A DNA stretch of 64,000 nt from Calendula officinalis (lineage: Eukaryota > Streptophyta > Magnoliopsida > Asterales > Asteraceae), in NCBI GenBank assembly GCA_963853835.1, contig OY970834.1, positions 24,682,365 through 24,746,364 on the forward strand, given 5' to 3'. The notes under the pieces are model-generated. The model was not told the origin of the DNA. It made no database searches and was given only the letters and a program-made list of their open reading frames with translations. Each line of letters starts with the position of its first letter. Position 1 is the first letter of the stretch. Below are positions 36,485 to 50,558 of the stretch, in pieces. A program made the translations under genes and the position numbers.

Positions 36485-37285
36485 ATTAGAGGCATAGTGC
36501 AAATATTAAAGAACTCTGATACTTATACCATATTATACAAGTAATTCTGTATATTGTACAAATAAATTATGGAAGTATTATAGTAGATGGATTAAAATAT
36601 GTAGTGTAAAAATCACCACCTTCAAATTTTACCATGTCAAAATTAACGTCAATGTCACTTGTTAATTTAATTTATGCCGAAATTAAGACAAGACAATCAA
36701 AATCAACCTTGCTACGAGGCTTTCAAGAAAAATGTAATTTCCTTAACTAAATGTCGGTTGGTAAAACTTGGCTGTACCATAGTAATGATTGATGTAACAT
36801 GTGCGTAAACAGAACAAGAGACAAAAGCACTGTGTATGATCCAAATGTTAACATTCTTATGATACTGTTTTTAATTTCAAATGATAACTGAGAAAATAAA
36901 ACAAATCATGAAACTCGTACAATTTTAATCATGATGAAACGTTTTAATTACTACATAGAGCAAGTAGTGAAAAATAAAAGAATGATGAAATATATCCCAT
37001 ATCACTACTACAATTGGAATATTTTCAGAAATAAGTTAAATATTTTAATTTGTATCAACAAACAATTACACTCCAATAACAAATTAATTAAACTCAACAT
37101 GAATCAAATCAGATCAAGAAACCACTCAATACCATCATCATCATCACCACAAACCATCCATAACCACCACCGGAAAACCTAACGGATGTCGCCGGAGAAG
37201 TATCTTGTGGCCTGAAAATGTCACCCAACATCCCTCATGAGAATCATATATGCATTAAAAAAAATTGTGACACTTACAAATAAGT
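36485..37285. other. Spacer, no gene recognised
   Basis: AT-rich; only short frames without domains. Confidence 0.5.
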
Positions 37286-37287
37286 TG

Positions 37288-37290
<3 letters not shown>

Positions 37291-37344
<54 letters not shown>
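37291..37344. repeat. (TA)n microsatellite, left of the Micron-like element
   Basis: About 27 TA units directly joined to the element at 37345. Confidence 0.95.
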
Positions 37345-37819
<475 letters not shown>

Positions 37820-37820
37820 C

Positions 37821-40800
37821 TTACTTTTGCATTCGACTAAGGGCCCCACAAAAAAGAGCATTTTCGGGCCTTGGTAACTCTGTTTTGTTATTTTTCTCAG
37901 GATTAACGATTCTTATATAAGTTTCTTGACCAAGATACCATGAGTCAAGATTCTCAGTTCTCAAATTCCATACTCCTACATTATCTAGAGAGATCAGTAC
38001 AGCTGTCCATGCTCCAGGGTAAACCTACATTCAACATAAATAATTAAGAGTAAATTACACAAATGGTCCTTTAGGTTTGTGCATTATTAGATATTTGATC
38101 CTTTAGTTTCATAAATTACACTGGTAGTCCTTATTTCTGAAATTATTGACATGTTGGTCCTTACCTAAACAGACATTAACTTTTCCCATCAAACAAACGA
38201 GTGACCATACTTACCCCTCGTGTGACCATACTTGACGGGAAAAATAAACGTCTGTTTAGGTAAAGGACCAAACGTGTTAATAGTTTCAGAAATAAGGACT
38301 ACCGGTGTAATTTATGAAACTAAAAGACCAAAGATGTAATATGGTAAAAACCTAATGGATCATTTGTGTAACTTGCTCATAATTAAATTACCGAAACATT
38401 AAAAATTACAATAATCAATTAGAAAAACATAAATTCAAAACAAATGATTCTAGAACTTTATATACCTGTGTAGTGGTACGAGCAATACCGTCCCATTTAT
38501 TATAAGTCCCTCTGCTATCATTCGTCCACTCACCATATCCCATTCTAATAAACAAATAAATAAATAATTAAATTCAAAACCAAAACATGTAAAAATTAAA
38601 ATAACATAAAATAAAATTCACATACCCGACTACAAAAAAGGCGTATCCGTCAATATGATAACTATGCATTTTGGTCTCATTATTTTGTAACACAACTTCC
38701 ATAAATCCTCTATAAGTCCCATTAATAACGGACGTTTCCATCTTAGGTGGGCCCGTAAGGGGCTGAGTTGGAAAATCAAGTTTATAAACTCCTTTAACTT
38801 TATATTCATCAGCAAGCCTAATTGGCGTTGTAGGATTAACAAACGAAATCCCGCTAAGTGTCGCCCTTCGTTTCCCGTTAATTGTAACCGGTGGTTTGTT
38901 TTTTAATATGTACACTTCCGTTACGTTAATTGACCCGTATCTAAATGACCCTTGCGGGTTCGGGCGGGCCCCACTAGCCGATACATTCCACCTGCATTAA
39001 TTCAAACGTAATATATTATAAACATTCGTTGCTAAATGATTTGGAGTAAATTACATAAATGGTCCTTTATGTTTGTACCATGTTACGTATTTGGTCCTTT
39101 AGTTTCATAAATTACACTGGTAGTCCTTATTTCTGAAACTATCGACACGTTTGGTCCTTTACCTAAACAAACGTTTATTTTCTCTGGCAAATGTGCTGTC
39201 ATTTTCCCTTTCCCTTCACCAATTTGAAACCCATAAAAACCCGTTTGTTTGACGGGAAAAGTTAACGTCTATTTGGACCAAATGTGTCAATAGTTTCGTA
39301 AATGACTACAAGTGTAATTTATGAAACTAAAGGACCAAATATGTAATACGATACAAACCTAAAGGACCATTTGTTAAGTAAACCTACCTAATGGATCGGG
39401 CTTGATTCATTGAAAAAGTGTTGTCAAACTGATCTTGAGGTGGGTCAGGAAGTGGGCCCGACGCTTTTCCTTTGGAATTTGAGTAATGTAAAATCCCAAC
39501 ACCAGTAACCTTTTGCCACGTGGATTGGTTTACAAATCTTGCACTAGCAACAATGTAGTAATCACTACTTGCATTTTGGTCCATTGTGATTAAAAATGAA
39601 TATGTTTGTCCAACGTGTATATCTAAACTAGTATAGTTTTGTTGCACAGTGTACGAACCCTCGGTTTCTGCTAAAAGTAAATTATGGTTTTGAATTCTGA
39701 AGTTTAAACTAGTCGATACACCAACGTTGCTTACACGAATTCGGTAAGTTTTTCCTGCAAATGTCACAACAAGTTTCAAACTTTATTATAACTCATACAT
39801 ATATTATTATTATATATACGGTTTGATATTAATAGTTTCATGTATTTCTGACCTGGTTCGACATTAATAGTTTCATGATCAATGCCATCTGGAACAAGAG
39901 TATCATTATATCTATACGGTCCTTTTCCATTGATAAGAACACCATCAGGCATTCCAAGAGCTCGACCAGCATCAAGGGTCTTTCTTAAAGCCTAAAAACA
40001 CAAAAAGATTACAAAATAATCGATAAAATTAAAGGAAATTTCATTGAGGCATTTCATCGAACACTTACAGTGTGGTTTCTAATGTACCAATCACCAATCA
40101 AGATTATAATATCGCCAGCTGGATTATCGAATGGGGTTGGAATAACAGACCTAGGGTTTATAATAAAGCCACCAAAACCACCAGATGCTCGTTGAAAATT
40201 GAGCGATGGGAAGTAAAAGTAACTGCCGATTTGGTCTTTAACTTGAAAATTGTAAGTCCAGTTCCACTTTGGGGGAATGGGACAATTGGTACCAAGAACA
40301 CCATCTTGCCAAGAACTTCTTTTTTGTTGTATACCAGCCCTGTTTTAATTAATGTATTCCCACTTTAAATTTGTGATAAAAGAAAAACTAAAAGTAATTA
40401 TTAATTTGGAAAATGAGGAATAAATTGACAATAAGCAAGATCTTACCAGGTAATGAGCACGTTTTCATCTAACTTGTTCCTCACATTAACAACAACATTG
40501 TTATTAGTTGTTGAATTGATGGTAGGGCCGGGAAATTTTCCGTTGATTGCGATAACCTAAAACCCCAGATTTAAATCAATGTCGGTAAGATTTTCATAAA
40601 CGTCATTAAAAAAAAGTCAACATTTCCCAGATCTGAAGCTAAATAACTCCAAATGTGAATACTTAGAACAAAACGCATTAATTTATGACATGAATTCAAC
40701 CTAAAAAGATTTGTTTTTTTTTCAAACTTTAAGCTAACCCATAAATCTTTGATACACATTAAGCAAAACCCACTTAGGGAACACTAGCAATTGAAAATCT

Positions 40801-41042
40801 AAAACAAACCCATTAATTAAAATGTAAAATTTAGCAAACCCATGTTGAGAAATCTAGAAATTTGTAACTGTAAAGAAAAAGAAAGTAGGATTTACCTGTT
40901 GGGGGACTCCAAGAGGTGAAGCAGTAATGTAGGTAAGTTCAAATTTGTAGGAAACAGTAGGATCTTCAGCTAAAGTGAAGCTCACAAACAAGGAAATGTA
41001 GATGAAAAGGAGACAATAGAGAAAGCTAGAAGAAGAAGCCAT
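37821..41042 (-). CDS. SKU5-similar (SKS) multicopper-oxidase-like protein
   Basis: Eight exons on -: 41042-40896, 40556-40447, 40339-40069, 39991-39853, 39754-39388, 38991-38626, 38544-38466 and 38024-37821. All phases agree and give 560 aa. Residues 1-25 are a signal peptide ([16 protein letters not shown]). Three cupredoxin domains follow, with SKS hallmarks: [54 protein letters not shown] and [14 protein letters not shown]. There are many N-glycosylation sites. SKU5/SKS proteins are secreted or GPI-anchored wall proteins linked to directional growth. They resemble ascorbate oxidase but have lost most copper ligands (family knowledge). The protein ends soon after the last domain (ALSRMQK), with no obvious GPI signal. 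Introns 5 and 7 carry foldback elements. Confidence 0.95.
38048..38378. mobile_element. Foldback MITE in the last intron of the SKS gene
   Basis: The ends GAGTAAATTACACAAATGG and TCATTTGTGTAACTTGCTC are inverted, and the arms continue inward for over 100 bp. ATAATTAA at 38040-38047 and 38379-38386 is the target duplication. Same family as the element at 39044. Confidence 0.85.
39044..39381. mobile_element. Second foldback MITE, in intron 5 of the SKS gene
   Basis: The left end GAGTAAATTACATAAATGG is mirrored by 'ccatttgttaagtaaac' at 39368-39384. The arms match those of the 38048 copy in phrases such as 'gtttcataaattacactgg'. Its right end lies within about 5 bp of the 5' splice site of the host intron (39387 on -). 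The right terminus is degraded and no target duplication is visible. Confidence 0.75.
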
Positions 41043-41196
41043 GAATTGCAAAAATCTTTTTATCTTGCTCTCAATGAGAAAATAAATGTGGAAGGAATCA
41101 ACAAAATTATGCAACTTTTTTGGGATTTTACAATTTACATTATCAATAGAGAGAGAAACAAAAGTGTTTGTGAACTGAAGAAGTTTGTGAGTATGT

Positions 41197-41223
41197 GAGA
41201 GAGAGAGAGAGAGAGAGAGAGAG
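41197..41223. repeat. (GA)n microsatellite in the SKS leader
   Basis: About 13 GA units, read as (CT)n on the coding strand about 155-180 bp before the start codon. CT-rich leaders are common in plant genes. Confidence 0.9.
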
Positions 41224-41235
41224 TGTGTGTATGTT

Positions 41236-42120
41236 TGTGAGAAAGTGTATGTGGACTTTCTTGGGGGTGGCAGGTTCTTTTTTTGTGTATTTGAGGGTGT
41301 GTGGTGGGGACAAAATTGCAAGAAAGTTAAAGAAAATGGGTTGGATATTGATGTTGTATTTGCTGGCATATCATCATATCAACATGCATGGAGATTAAAG
41401 AGAGAGAAAAAAAAAAGTGGTAAATTTGGATGGGTGGTAAGCAAAGGAGGTTGGAGACATATAATAGCTATGGCTAATTTAGGGACCATCAAGGGCTGTC
41501 CTTCAAAAGCTAGTCCATCATGCTTATCAAACACAAATAAACTCTTTTGTTTAGCTTTACTTTCTCAATGCAAGGAAAGGAAAGACTAAATAAACTTTCT
41601 AAGGGGAACCTGAAAGCGGCTAGGTTAGGCTCAGTCTGCCTCTCAAGCTAAAAGAATAATGTAGATACTTGATAACAATGTTTCAGTTGCGGTTACTTGA
41701 GAGGCGTGCCAAAGACACCCGTCATCCCTCGTCGTGAGCATCACAAAACTCGTGCTACCTCGTCATGGTTGTCACACCCTCGTCACCAAACTCGTCGGTA
41801 CACCGCTCGTCGCAGTATGGACGAGTTTAAGAACTCGTGGGTTGGCCATGGGGGGGTGTGGGGTCTGAAGGCCTGAAGGGAGTTATATTTTATTTTTTAA
41901 TTAGTGATAAGTTGTTAGCATGAACTTGTCAGTGTCGGTAGGGAAGAGGGTGATGTACTGATGTGGCTCTACTGACGACTGAAGGAACGCGTCATGGTTG
42001 GAAGAGGGTTAAGTAACATCATTGACATCGCTCCATCGCTTAGCGCATCGGTTAGACTTTCTTCAGTTTACCGACATGGGAGTGAAAAGAGAGAAAGTAA
42101 ATATATGTCATGTGTGTATA
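41236..42120. other. SKS promoter side and spacer, no gene recognised
   Basis: The stretch 41700-41860 is rich in 'ctcgtc/gacgag' phrases but has no domain. Confidence 0.4.
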
Positions 42121-42124
42121 TTTT

Positions 42125-42840
42125 AGACCAAATTACATCCAATGTCTCTTTAGTTTATCATTTATTATAACTTCAGTCATATAAGTTTGTTTATTAGACT
42201 AGACATCATTTGTACTACTATATGAAGCATGTTATATTGGTGGTCCGTAGCCATTGAAAATTTTAAAATGACCAAACTACACTTTTTGGCATTTTTTATC
42301 GTCGATGTCACACCTCCTGAAAAGTCGATCCAACCCAAACCCCTACATTCGGTCGTCTTCTCTAGTTGTTCCGTCATCAGTAATGTTCTATCGACGACAC
42401 CTTCCCAATTGTGTGCTTTTAGTAGTTTATGAAATGGGTTTTTATTATTAAGTTCGTCTAAATCAACTGTGTGCTTTTATTCAAATTTGGTTTCCAAAAA
42501 TAGATCTGCAAGTGTGTGACCTGAGGTGGTGGCAGGTGGTGATTGCAGGGAAAGAATAGCGACGAGGTGAACAATAAAAGAGGAAAATGAAGAAAAAAAA
42601 CTGATGGTTCTTGTGGTTTAACACTTATTACATGGGCAATCCTTTATTTTTGCTTTATAAGTTTGTGGTATATCATTTATTACAACATCAGTCTTATAAG
42701 TTATTTATTACACTGTAGGTCACTAGGTCCCTTGTATATGTAGTTTTTTACACAGATGGTCCACACTAGTGTTAAAACATTTTAAATGACCTGACTACCC
42801 TTGTGGCATTTTAGGTAGTATTATTTTTTGCAATTATTTT
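42125..42840. mobile_element. Decayed foldback element
   Basis: Phrases such as 'gatggttcttgtggttta', 'acacttattaca' and 'acagatggtcc' match the arms of the 888-1646 element in degraded form, in opposite orientation at the two sides. Ends and duplication are not resolved. Confidence 0.4.
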
Positions 42841-44023
42841 ATTTTCTTACGTTTTCTCTTTTCAATAAGTAGCATAAAATCCAAAAATCATGTCTATTTA
42901 AATCAACTAGGACAATTTAAATGCAATTAAAAAATAATAACAAACACAACAAGTAAAGAAGCATGAAGTGGGTTCCTGAAATGCCCTTAAAAAACAAGTG
43001 CCCCTACCAGATTGTAGAGAAAAGTCGAAAATTAGCCTTCCTACCCTTCTCATATACGAAATGAAAATTGTTAAAAAAATAATAATAAATTAATTTTGTA
43101 GAAGGATCATTGGTAGTGGTCAACCCTCGAACTATGTGCACTTCAACGCTGGTAATAAAATGGGTCTTACTATTAACACACTTTTTCTTAAAAAAAGACA
43201 TTCTAATCAAAGTCCATAATTATTTTTTACATTGAAAATTATATTTAAGAATAATAAATTATATGAGTACCACAATTATTTTATATTGAAAATTTGGTTT
43301 ATGTATGATGTTTTAAGTATAGGTTATTGATTTCTTTTTTTAATTTTATATTAACTATTTATCTTTACCTTTTTATTTTTTTATAGTTAATTTATGAATT
43401 AAATTTTTATCTTTTTGTTTAAAATTAAATATTATTTTTCAATAATTTATAGTAACTACTGAAAAATATTAGCTATCCAGAAAAATGTCGTCACCATTTT
43501 TTAACGGATTAGATATGATACTTATAAGTAAATTAATATTCTCTTATTTCTGGATTAGAAATCTATAAGATTTTTTTGATAAAGATTTTATGAATTTAGA
43601 AGATTTTTAAATGAAACTTATCATGTATATTTTTAATAAAATTTGTCATGTTACTTATTTATTTTTTTATTTTCAAATTATAAAATATAAAATAAAAATT
43701 ACAAAATAAAAGTATTTAGTAAATATAAAATACAATATAATCAACCCCATAATAAATAAAATAGATATTAATGATTATTTAATTATTGTCATTTATTATG
43801 GGTGTCTAAATAGATTAATGGGGTGTCCCAATACGCAATATACTATCGTATTTTTGGGTATTGGTCGTGGTTTTTAAATGCGTGTGAAGTAAAAGTGTAT
43901 CGTATTCTAAATTAATATTCAAAAGATTACATTAAATTTTATAACGTTAAAATTAAACATATTACTAAATCCATTGACTAAATTGGTATTAATTAAAATT
44001 TAATCAGATATACAATATGATAC
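42841..44023. other. AT-rich spacer, no gene recognised
   Basis: Very AT-rich with no coding frame. Confidence 0.5.
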
Positions 44024-44349
44024 TTAGGCTACTCGGTATGGGTGGGGGAGAGAATGGCGTGGGGGTGAGGTGGCATGGTGCACGGCGTGGGGGTCTTGGA
44101 GAACACCGCCCCCACAACGGCGTGGGGTGTCAGCGTGGGTGGAGGAGGGCCACGGGCACGGAACGAAACGGACGTTGGGGGTGGATTTTTCGATACAATT
44201 CAACCGTTCAACGGTCATAAACTGTAATAAAATAAAAAAAATTATTTAATTTCCTATATATAAACACAATCAAACACTACCAAAACAACACAACCAAAAC
44301 ACTACCAAAACACACCACAACTCTACCAAAACACACCAACACACAAATA

Positions 44350-44965
44350 ATGGATCATCTTAATTCATCATCTGACGAGGATGATATGTTTATGTTAACA
44401 ATATACGAAGAACTCCTCGAAGAATTAGACGACGATGATGATAGTGAAGCCTTTGACACTAGAACTGCGAAGTAGAACATAAATCGAGCAACTGGACACC
44501 AACGGCTATATCGAGATTATTTTGTGGATGATTGTGTTTATGACGAGAAGGATTTCAAATGAAGGTTTCGTCTGAGCAAAAATTTATTTCTACGCATTTG
44601 TAGCGCATTAGAAAACAGGTATCCATTTTTTCAATTGAGATATGATGCTAGAGGTAGGCGGGGATTCACTGTGTTGCAAAAATGTACTGTAGCAGTTTGA
44701 GCTATGGCTTACAGGGCATCCCCTGATTCTCTTGACGACTACCTACGCATGTCTGAAAGAAGTTCTAGGGAAAGTATGTATAATTTTTCACAAGGTGTTT
44801 TGGAATTATCCGGGCCTATTTATTTGCGAAAACCAACAGTAACCGATGTTCAAAAATTATATGAGGCACATGAAGAGAGACATGGTTTTCCTGGAATGCT
44901 TGGTAGCATTGATTGTATGCACTGGGATTGGATGAATTGTCCACAATCATGGAGAGGAATTGTCC
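44350..44965 (+). pseudogene. PIF/Harbinger transposase (ALP1-like), N-terminal part, truncated
   Basis: ATG at 44350 opens an acidic N-terminus (SSSDEDDM, EELDDDDDSE). Stop codons at about 44473, 44560 and 44698 break the same frame. From about 44704 the DDE_4 nuclease start is clear: SLDDYLRMSERSS, then GFPGMLGSIDCMHW with the first catalytic Asp. After SWRG near 44960 the similarity stops, so the rest of the nuclease domain is gone. It is non-functional. Confidence 0.88.
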
Positions 44966-46071
44966 ATAAAGTTTATCCCTTGTTTCCAGCTTGTCCACGC
45001 CGTTAAGGAGCTCAATGTCATCACCACGGGCACTAGATAAGCCCCATACCGAATAACCTAAACATCATCTAAGTTGGTCAAAATCTTCACCAAGTACAAA
45101 AGCTACTAACTAATTAACGATGGTATCCTGCTTATATCATCTCACTTTTGGTTTGGGTCTGTATTTTCATCGTGTATGACATATACCCGTTTTTGGACCT
45201 AACGTATCAAGTATTCAAGCGTGATTCAGGGCCGAATTAGTACAGGTGAGGATCTTGACTCATGTGTTTGACTCGTGTGGTTGACTTGTCAATATGTACT
45301 TATATATACTTATATAAATATAAATTATGGTCTAATTTATATATTTAAAAATCTCTCCACCATACAATATATATAATTGATTCTTTATCATAGATAATTT
45401 TTATATATCATTTATAATCATCGTTTTACTTATCTTGTTTTCGAGTTTGGAAAATTTGGTAATATGTTTTAAATGATAGATGATGGTAAATTATCATATT
45501 ATAAAACGTATATTTTTTAGTTTCATATTAGTTTTTAATCTTGGTATATATAATTACCAATTTGTACCAACTAACATTGTTGGTAGCCAAACAAAATAAT
45601 ACCAAGTATACCAAGTATACTTGGTATAGTACTGATAGTTAAATTAGTGTAGCAACTAGTTGGTACGGTATACGGTATAAGGAAAATACACATGATACTG
45701 TACCATATTCACCCCTAATATTTTAAGAAAACATAATCTTTTATAGTATGAAAAGGCACATTTCTAATAAAAAAAATGTTTTTTTTGAAAGAACAGTTAC
45801 AAACTTAATTGTGTTCTTATAAAAAAAATTAGAATTATATTAATTCAGACAATCTTTTGTTTCATAAAACAAACAGTCTTCTTATATAGAATCCAAATTT
45901 GATAACCATGTCTCCTGTTATAAATGTACAAAAACATATCAAATGTTTAACATAAAAATAAAAATAAAGAACGCCTAATTATGTTAATTTAAGATATGAA
46001 ACCGAACCCGTACATATACTGAACCGGAACCGATGGCGGTTGGAACCAGATTACTAGAAATCGGTTCAACT
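44966..46071. other. Unassigned sequence between Harbinger remnant and copia LTR
   Basis: AT-rich; the stretch 45560-45720 has self-complementary 'ataccaagtatac' and 'gtatacggtata' phrases. No gene or clear element recognised. Confidence 0.4.
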
Positions 46072-46275
46072 TGTTAGAAAGTCAATAAAATAGAAAAGGA
46101 AATGATACTATCTTCAATATTCCAGCACACAATACCGAATTACATCCACAATCACAGCAATGTCTTCAATAGCTTCCTTTTATTGTACCATCCTCACGTG
46201 TATAAGAACAAGTGTTTCTCTGTAATCAAAATATAATACAATCATATAATTCAAAATATATTCTACTTCTTATCA
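46072..46275 (+). repeat. 5' LTR of the second copia element
   Basis: It runs from TGTTAGAAAG to TTATCA and is directly followed by a primer-binding site. At 204 bp it is typical of small copia LTRs. The 3' LTR is absent because the element is cut short at 61.42 kb. Confidence 0.75.
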
Positions 46276-46287
46276 TGGTATCAGAGC
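46276..46287 (+). other. Primer-binding site (initiator tRNA-Met)
   Basis: TGGTATCAGAGC lies immediately after the LTR and is complementary to the 3' end of initiator methionine tRNA, the usual primer for plant copia elements. Confidence 0.9.
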
Positions 46288-46343
46288 AGGTTTGTTCATC
46301 ATCTACCGAATAAGCCTGCAATCTTTGATCTCAACGGGTCGCC

Positions 46344-47758
46344 ATGTCGACATACGGTAACCCGGAAAACACTCTATCCCTTCAAATCGCAAACCCGTTG
46401 AAGAATGGTATTAATTCTCAACAACAGAATCCAAAATTATCTGATAATCTTCAAATTAATCTCAAACTCAATAATCAGAATTATGCCTTATGGACTCGAA
46501 TGATTCGGGTCGCCATAGGTGGAAAATCCAAGGCTTTATTAGCTCATTTAACCTCGAATCCTCCAGACCCAGGAAACGAATCTTTCGATCAATGGAAGCA
46601 AGAAGATCTTATTGTCTTCTCATGACTCATTCAAAACACTGAGCCTACACTCGCTGGCAACCTGACCGAATACCCCACTGCCAAAATTTTGTGGGATGCC
46701 TTGGTGGTTACTTACAGCAGTGGAAAAGACAAGCTGCGGACTTTCAATCTCCATGTCAAAGCCAATGAAATTAAACAAAATAACAGCACATTGGAAGAAC
46801 TTTGGATTACTCTTCAAGGGATTTAGGGAGACATCTATAGGATTGATCCCAACCCGATGAAGTGCCCAGAAGATATCAAGACCTATTCGAATATCATATC
46901 AGAACAAAAGATCTTTCAGTTTTTGAACTCCCTCGACCGCAAATACGAGCCAATAAAACGAGAAATTCTTCGTCTAGAGATTGTGTCCTCTGCTGAAGCT
47001 GCATATGCTGCTGTTCGGAAAGAAGCCGCTAACCAGAGTATTCTGGGAGCAACTAATTCCGAAATGCAGGGTATAGGTTCGGGACTCATGGCAGCTGAAA
47101 CAGAAGGAGCAGGTCTAGCGACAAAAGGGTATCGGTGGCCAGAGGGATGAAAGACCTTTGTCAAAGAGGATAAATCTCACTTATTTTGTGACAACTGTAA
47201 GATGAGCAAGCATACAAAAGAGCAGTGTTTCCAACTCGTTGGTTAACCCGATTGGTGGACTGATGGCCATAAGAAAGGAATCAAAGGGAGCAGACATGAA
47301 AAGGGACAATCGTCGACCACCGGAAGCAAACCCGATCGGAAACCGATCTCTGGCTTCAGCGGAATAGCAGCGGCGACTGCAGACTTGGGGGGACGAACTA
47401 GGGTTTTCGGTGGAAGAAGGTACAGGGGGTAAGAGTATGAAAAACTCGAACCCCCGCTCTTGCCCTTCTATTTCTATTATTTGCAAACAGATCCCTTCTG
47501 TTGTTTACAAAATTCGTTAGACCACAAAACCTTGTTAAATCCCACCGTGACAAAACAAAATTTACAAATAGACCCTTTAACTTGTTTTAAAAAACCTTTT
47601 GACCATAAAACTTTTGTTAAAACTACCGTGACAAAGCAGAAAGCTAAGGTTGCTTGTAACAACCTTAATTTTTTTAAAAACAATTCTTTTTTATATTTCC
47701 TTAATAAAAGTTTTGAATCATGCAATTTTTTTGAAAAAACTAGACAAATATCAAGTAA
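46344..47758 (+). pseudogene. Copia gag and zinc knuckle, first part of the split polyprotein
   Basis: ATG at 46344 begins a copia Gag (LKLNNQNYALWTRMI, then FLNSLDRKYEPIKREIL). A CX2CX4HX4C-type knuckle follows (CDNCKMSKHTKEQC). In-frame stops occur at 46623, near 46827, near 47149 and later. The frame breaks off at 47758 in '..ISSN', exactly at the duplicated AGTAA, and resumes at 59146 with GGIVNMAPN. Confidence 0.88.
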
Positions 47759-50542
47759 TGTAACGCCCTAAAAATTATTGTAATTATATTATCGACGTTT
47801 TATTAAATAATTATATCTAGATCATTATTTATTTTGAGATTCTATGAGGATTACGAGTTTAACTAATTATCTTAGACGCTTAATAATTCTCGAGGCTGGC
47901 CGATAAGCCAAGGCCTATCCTATACTACTTCAGTTTACCTCTAGCCGGACTTCGCTTCCTCTTTCCTTCCTGTTCGATTTCGTGGGGCTTGGCACAAGGT
48001 CTAAGAGTGGATCGATTTATGTTCAATACTTTGGCCGAATTTATTCCAAATCAATTAGCCTGGTCCGTTTTCCCTTTCATTTGTAAAGCCCGGAAAATTG
48101 TTTAAGGCCAGGCCCGTTTTTCTTATTGAAGGCTAGAGGCTTAGAGGAAATAATACTTAATAGAAAATTTACCCTAAACACCCACACCGTTCCTGAACCG
48201 TCGAGCAAACAAGGAAGCATCTCCAATTTATTTTCCCATCCAGCCGTCGAAGTGATCATCTCCAACCGCCGTTCCTTTTATTTATTTCGTTGAGCAAACA
48301 GGAGAGCAGGTCACGATATTTATTTCTTGTAGTGATTAATTGTTTCTTTGTTGGAGGGTAATGGGAAGAAGTCTGCACCAATCTCAAGACACGTTAAGGG
48401 CACATATTGTTTTTAATTCCTTCTTATTCTCATTGTCGGCAGCACATGGGGTGTTTTGATATTTTGGGTCGGTGAGGGTAAGGAAACATCCAATAAGAGA
48501 GTTTGGATTCATACACCAGCCTTGTCGTGAATTGTTGGGCTAAGAATCTAAGCCGAGATAATTAATCGAGTAGGGTACAATCGAGGTTTGATGTTGATCT
48601 GAAGCATAGAGGATTCGTTGCATTCGAAATCAGCAACCATCAACGAAGTGGAGTTACCAAGCAGGAAATCCCGCAATCCACAATGAGAATATCTCCGAGC
48701 TACAGATTTTATTCGGTAGTCTTTCAGCCCCTCTTTCCTTAATTGTTTTGTTGAATACTAGTTACCAATTCCGTATTATGTGTAGGAATCGACAAAGAGT
48801 GATACTGAGCCAAGAGAGCTCAGTTTTGTTTCATGTACATTATAGATTGTGGTGTCTTCCTTATCAATATGATTAAACTGTCTTGCTTCCTTCATGATTA
48901 TCTTGGGTCGTTGTTGGTCTTAGCCACTGATTTATATGGGTGTCGGGTTTGGTTTGGGTTAAAACCATTATCGTTTTTGCTAAACGTTGTTATAACCGAA
49001 AACCGGGAACCAAACCTATAGGTTCTTGGTTCTCTGAAACGAAATAGATTTTCAATAAAAGACTAAAGAAAAGGTAAACAGATTTATTAAGTTTAAAATG
49101 AGACTCGGGACTGTCGGCTGTCTCGGTAATAAATGGGTTGATGTCGGGTTGCTAAACGGGTTTCAAACTTAATGAGATTTTTGGCAGAATCTGCCCTGAA
49201 CTTCGGGACTGTTTTTACCACACTTAAAATATGTTTTTGGATTTTTGGCCCGTGCTGGTCACTTGTTTTCTGAGTTAGCTTTTCAATGCCGCAACCTTCT
49301 CGTCAATCCGAATTACGGTTTAAAAGTTATAGCTAACTTAGTATGCTGCTGTTAGGAAAATGACATGTGCGACATGCCTGTCTTGCAACACTGTTTTGAG
49401 ACACTTAGAGTCTGTTTTAGCCAGGGACCGTCTCACAGAGATGTGTAGTTATGGCTGTCTACTTTTCATGGTAAAAATATGGGATAAATCTACTGCACAG
49501 TTTAAGAGTTATAGCAGTTTCCGTGAGACCGACGGGTGCTGCCAGTTTTCTAAATTGAGTCCTTAGAACGGATTGTAATTCGGGTTTCATTTTTATGCTT
49601 TTAGGATCATCTAGGAATAACCGAGCAGCGCCTTAGAGTATTGAGGATCCTTTGGAGCTTACGTTTCTCGAGGTGAGTATTCTCACCGTGTATTCAGTTT
49701 TAACGTTGTACATGCATGACTTATGTGTTACATTTCTTGCACCATAATTGTTATCTGAGCTTGAGCTGTTATCTGAGGTTGATCCGCTATCTGAGTTTGA
49801 TTTGTTATCTGAGTTTGACATGCTATCTGAGTATCTGAGCAGCTGTTGATTTATTTTAATCTAAGACATTGTGCCTGGGTAACCGAGCTCGGCACAGGGT
49901 CATTCTATGCTACTACTTGCTAGGGCATCTGAGATAATTATGTTAAAGAGATAATAAAATATAATAACACACATCTGAGTTTTTGGCTATATGCCTGGGA
50001 TCACCTCCCGTCTGAGTTTTGGGATTATTCCCGTCTGAGTTTTGGGATCACTCCCGTCTGAGTTTTTGGCTTATGCCTATCTGAGGTGTGAGGAGGGGCG
50101 AGGTTGATCTCTCGTCCCAAATCACACAAGCGCGCTATATAAATCAAAATCTGAGTAATAAAATCTGAGAAATAAATCTGAGTAATTAATCGAGTAGATT
50201 CTGAGTAGGAGTACACCGATGTGCCCTCATGTGTTGTATGTTATGATTGTTTGCATTTTGAGAATTATTCACTCAGCTTCCCCAGCTGACCCAAACTTTC
50301 CCCCACATTGTTTCAGGTACCAGCAAAGGAAAGGAGAAGGTGGACGGTTGACCGCTGTATCTTTTCATTACTGATGTGGACATCATTTAATATTTTAAAA
50401 CACTTTACTTTATCTTAACTATTTCCGCAATAAATACGTTTTAAATGTTAAATATTAATATCTGAGATTTATTTATGTAACCTTTTGATTATAATTTTGT
50501 TTTCAAAATTTTTAAAAATCTTGTAAATTTTAGGGTGTTACA
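47759..50542 (+). repeat. 5' LTR of the LARD element, 2,784 bp
   Basis: TGTAACGCC to GGGTGTTACA, with 6-bp inverted ends. The later part (49745-50215) has many 'tctgag' repeats, including 'cgtctgagttttgggat' in tandem. Confidence 0.93.
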
Positions 50543-50545
50543 AGT

Positions 50546-50558
50546 TGGTATCAGAGCT
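50546..50558 (+). other. Primer-binding site of the LARD element
   Basis: TGGTATCAGAGCT, 3 bp after the LTR, complementary to initiator tRNA-Met. Confidence 0.9.

Noticed and set aside
44017..44220. Gly/Arg-rich open frame on + and its antisense
   Set aside because: It falls in the GC-rich terminal region of the Harbinger element, and the similar sequence at the other end is non-coding.
48077..50216. Several 60-70-codon frames present identically in both LARD LTRs
   Set aside because: They are duplicated only because the LTRs are duplicated; compositions and starts do not suggest proteins.
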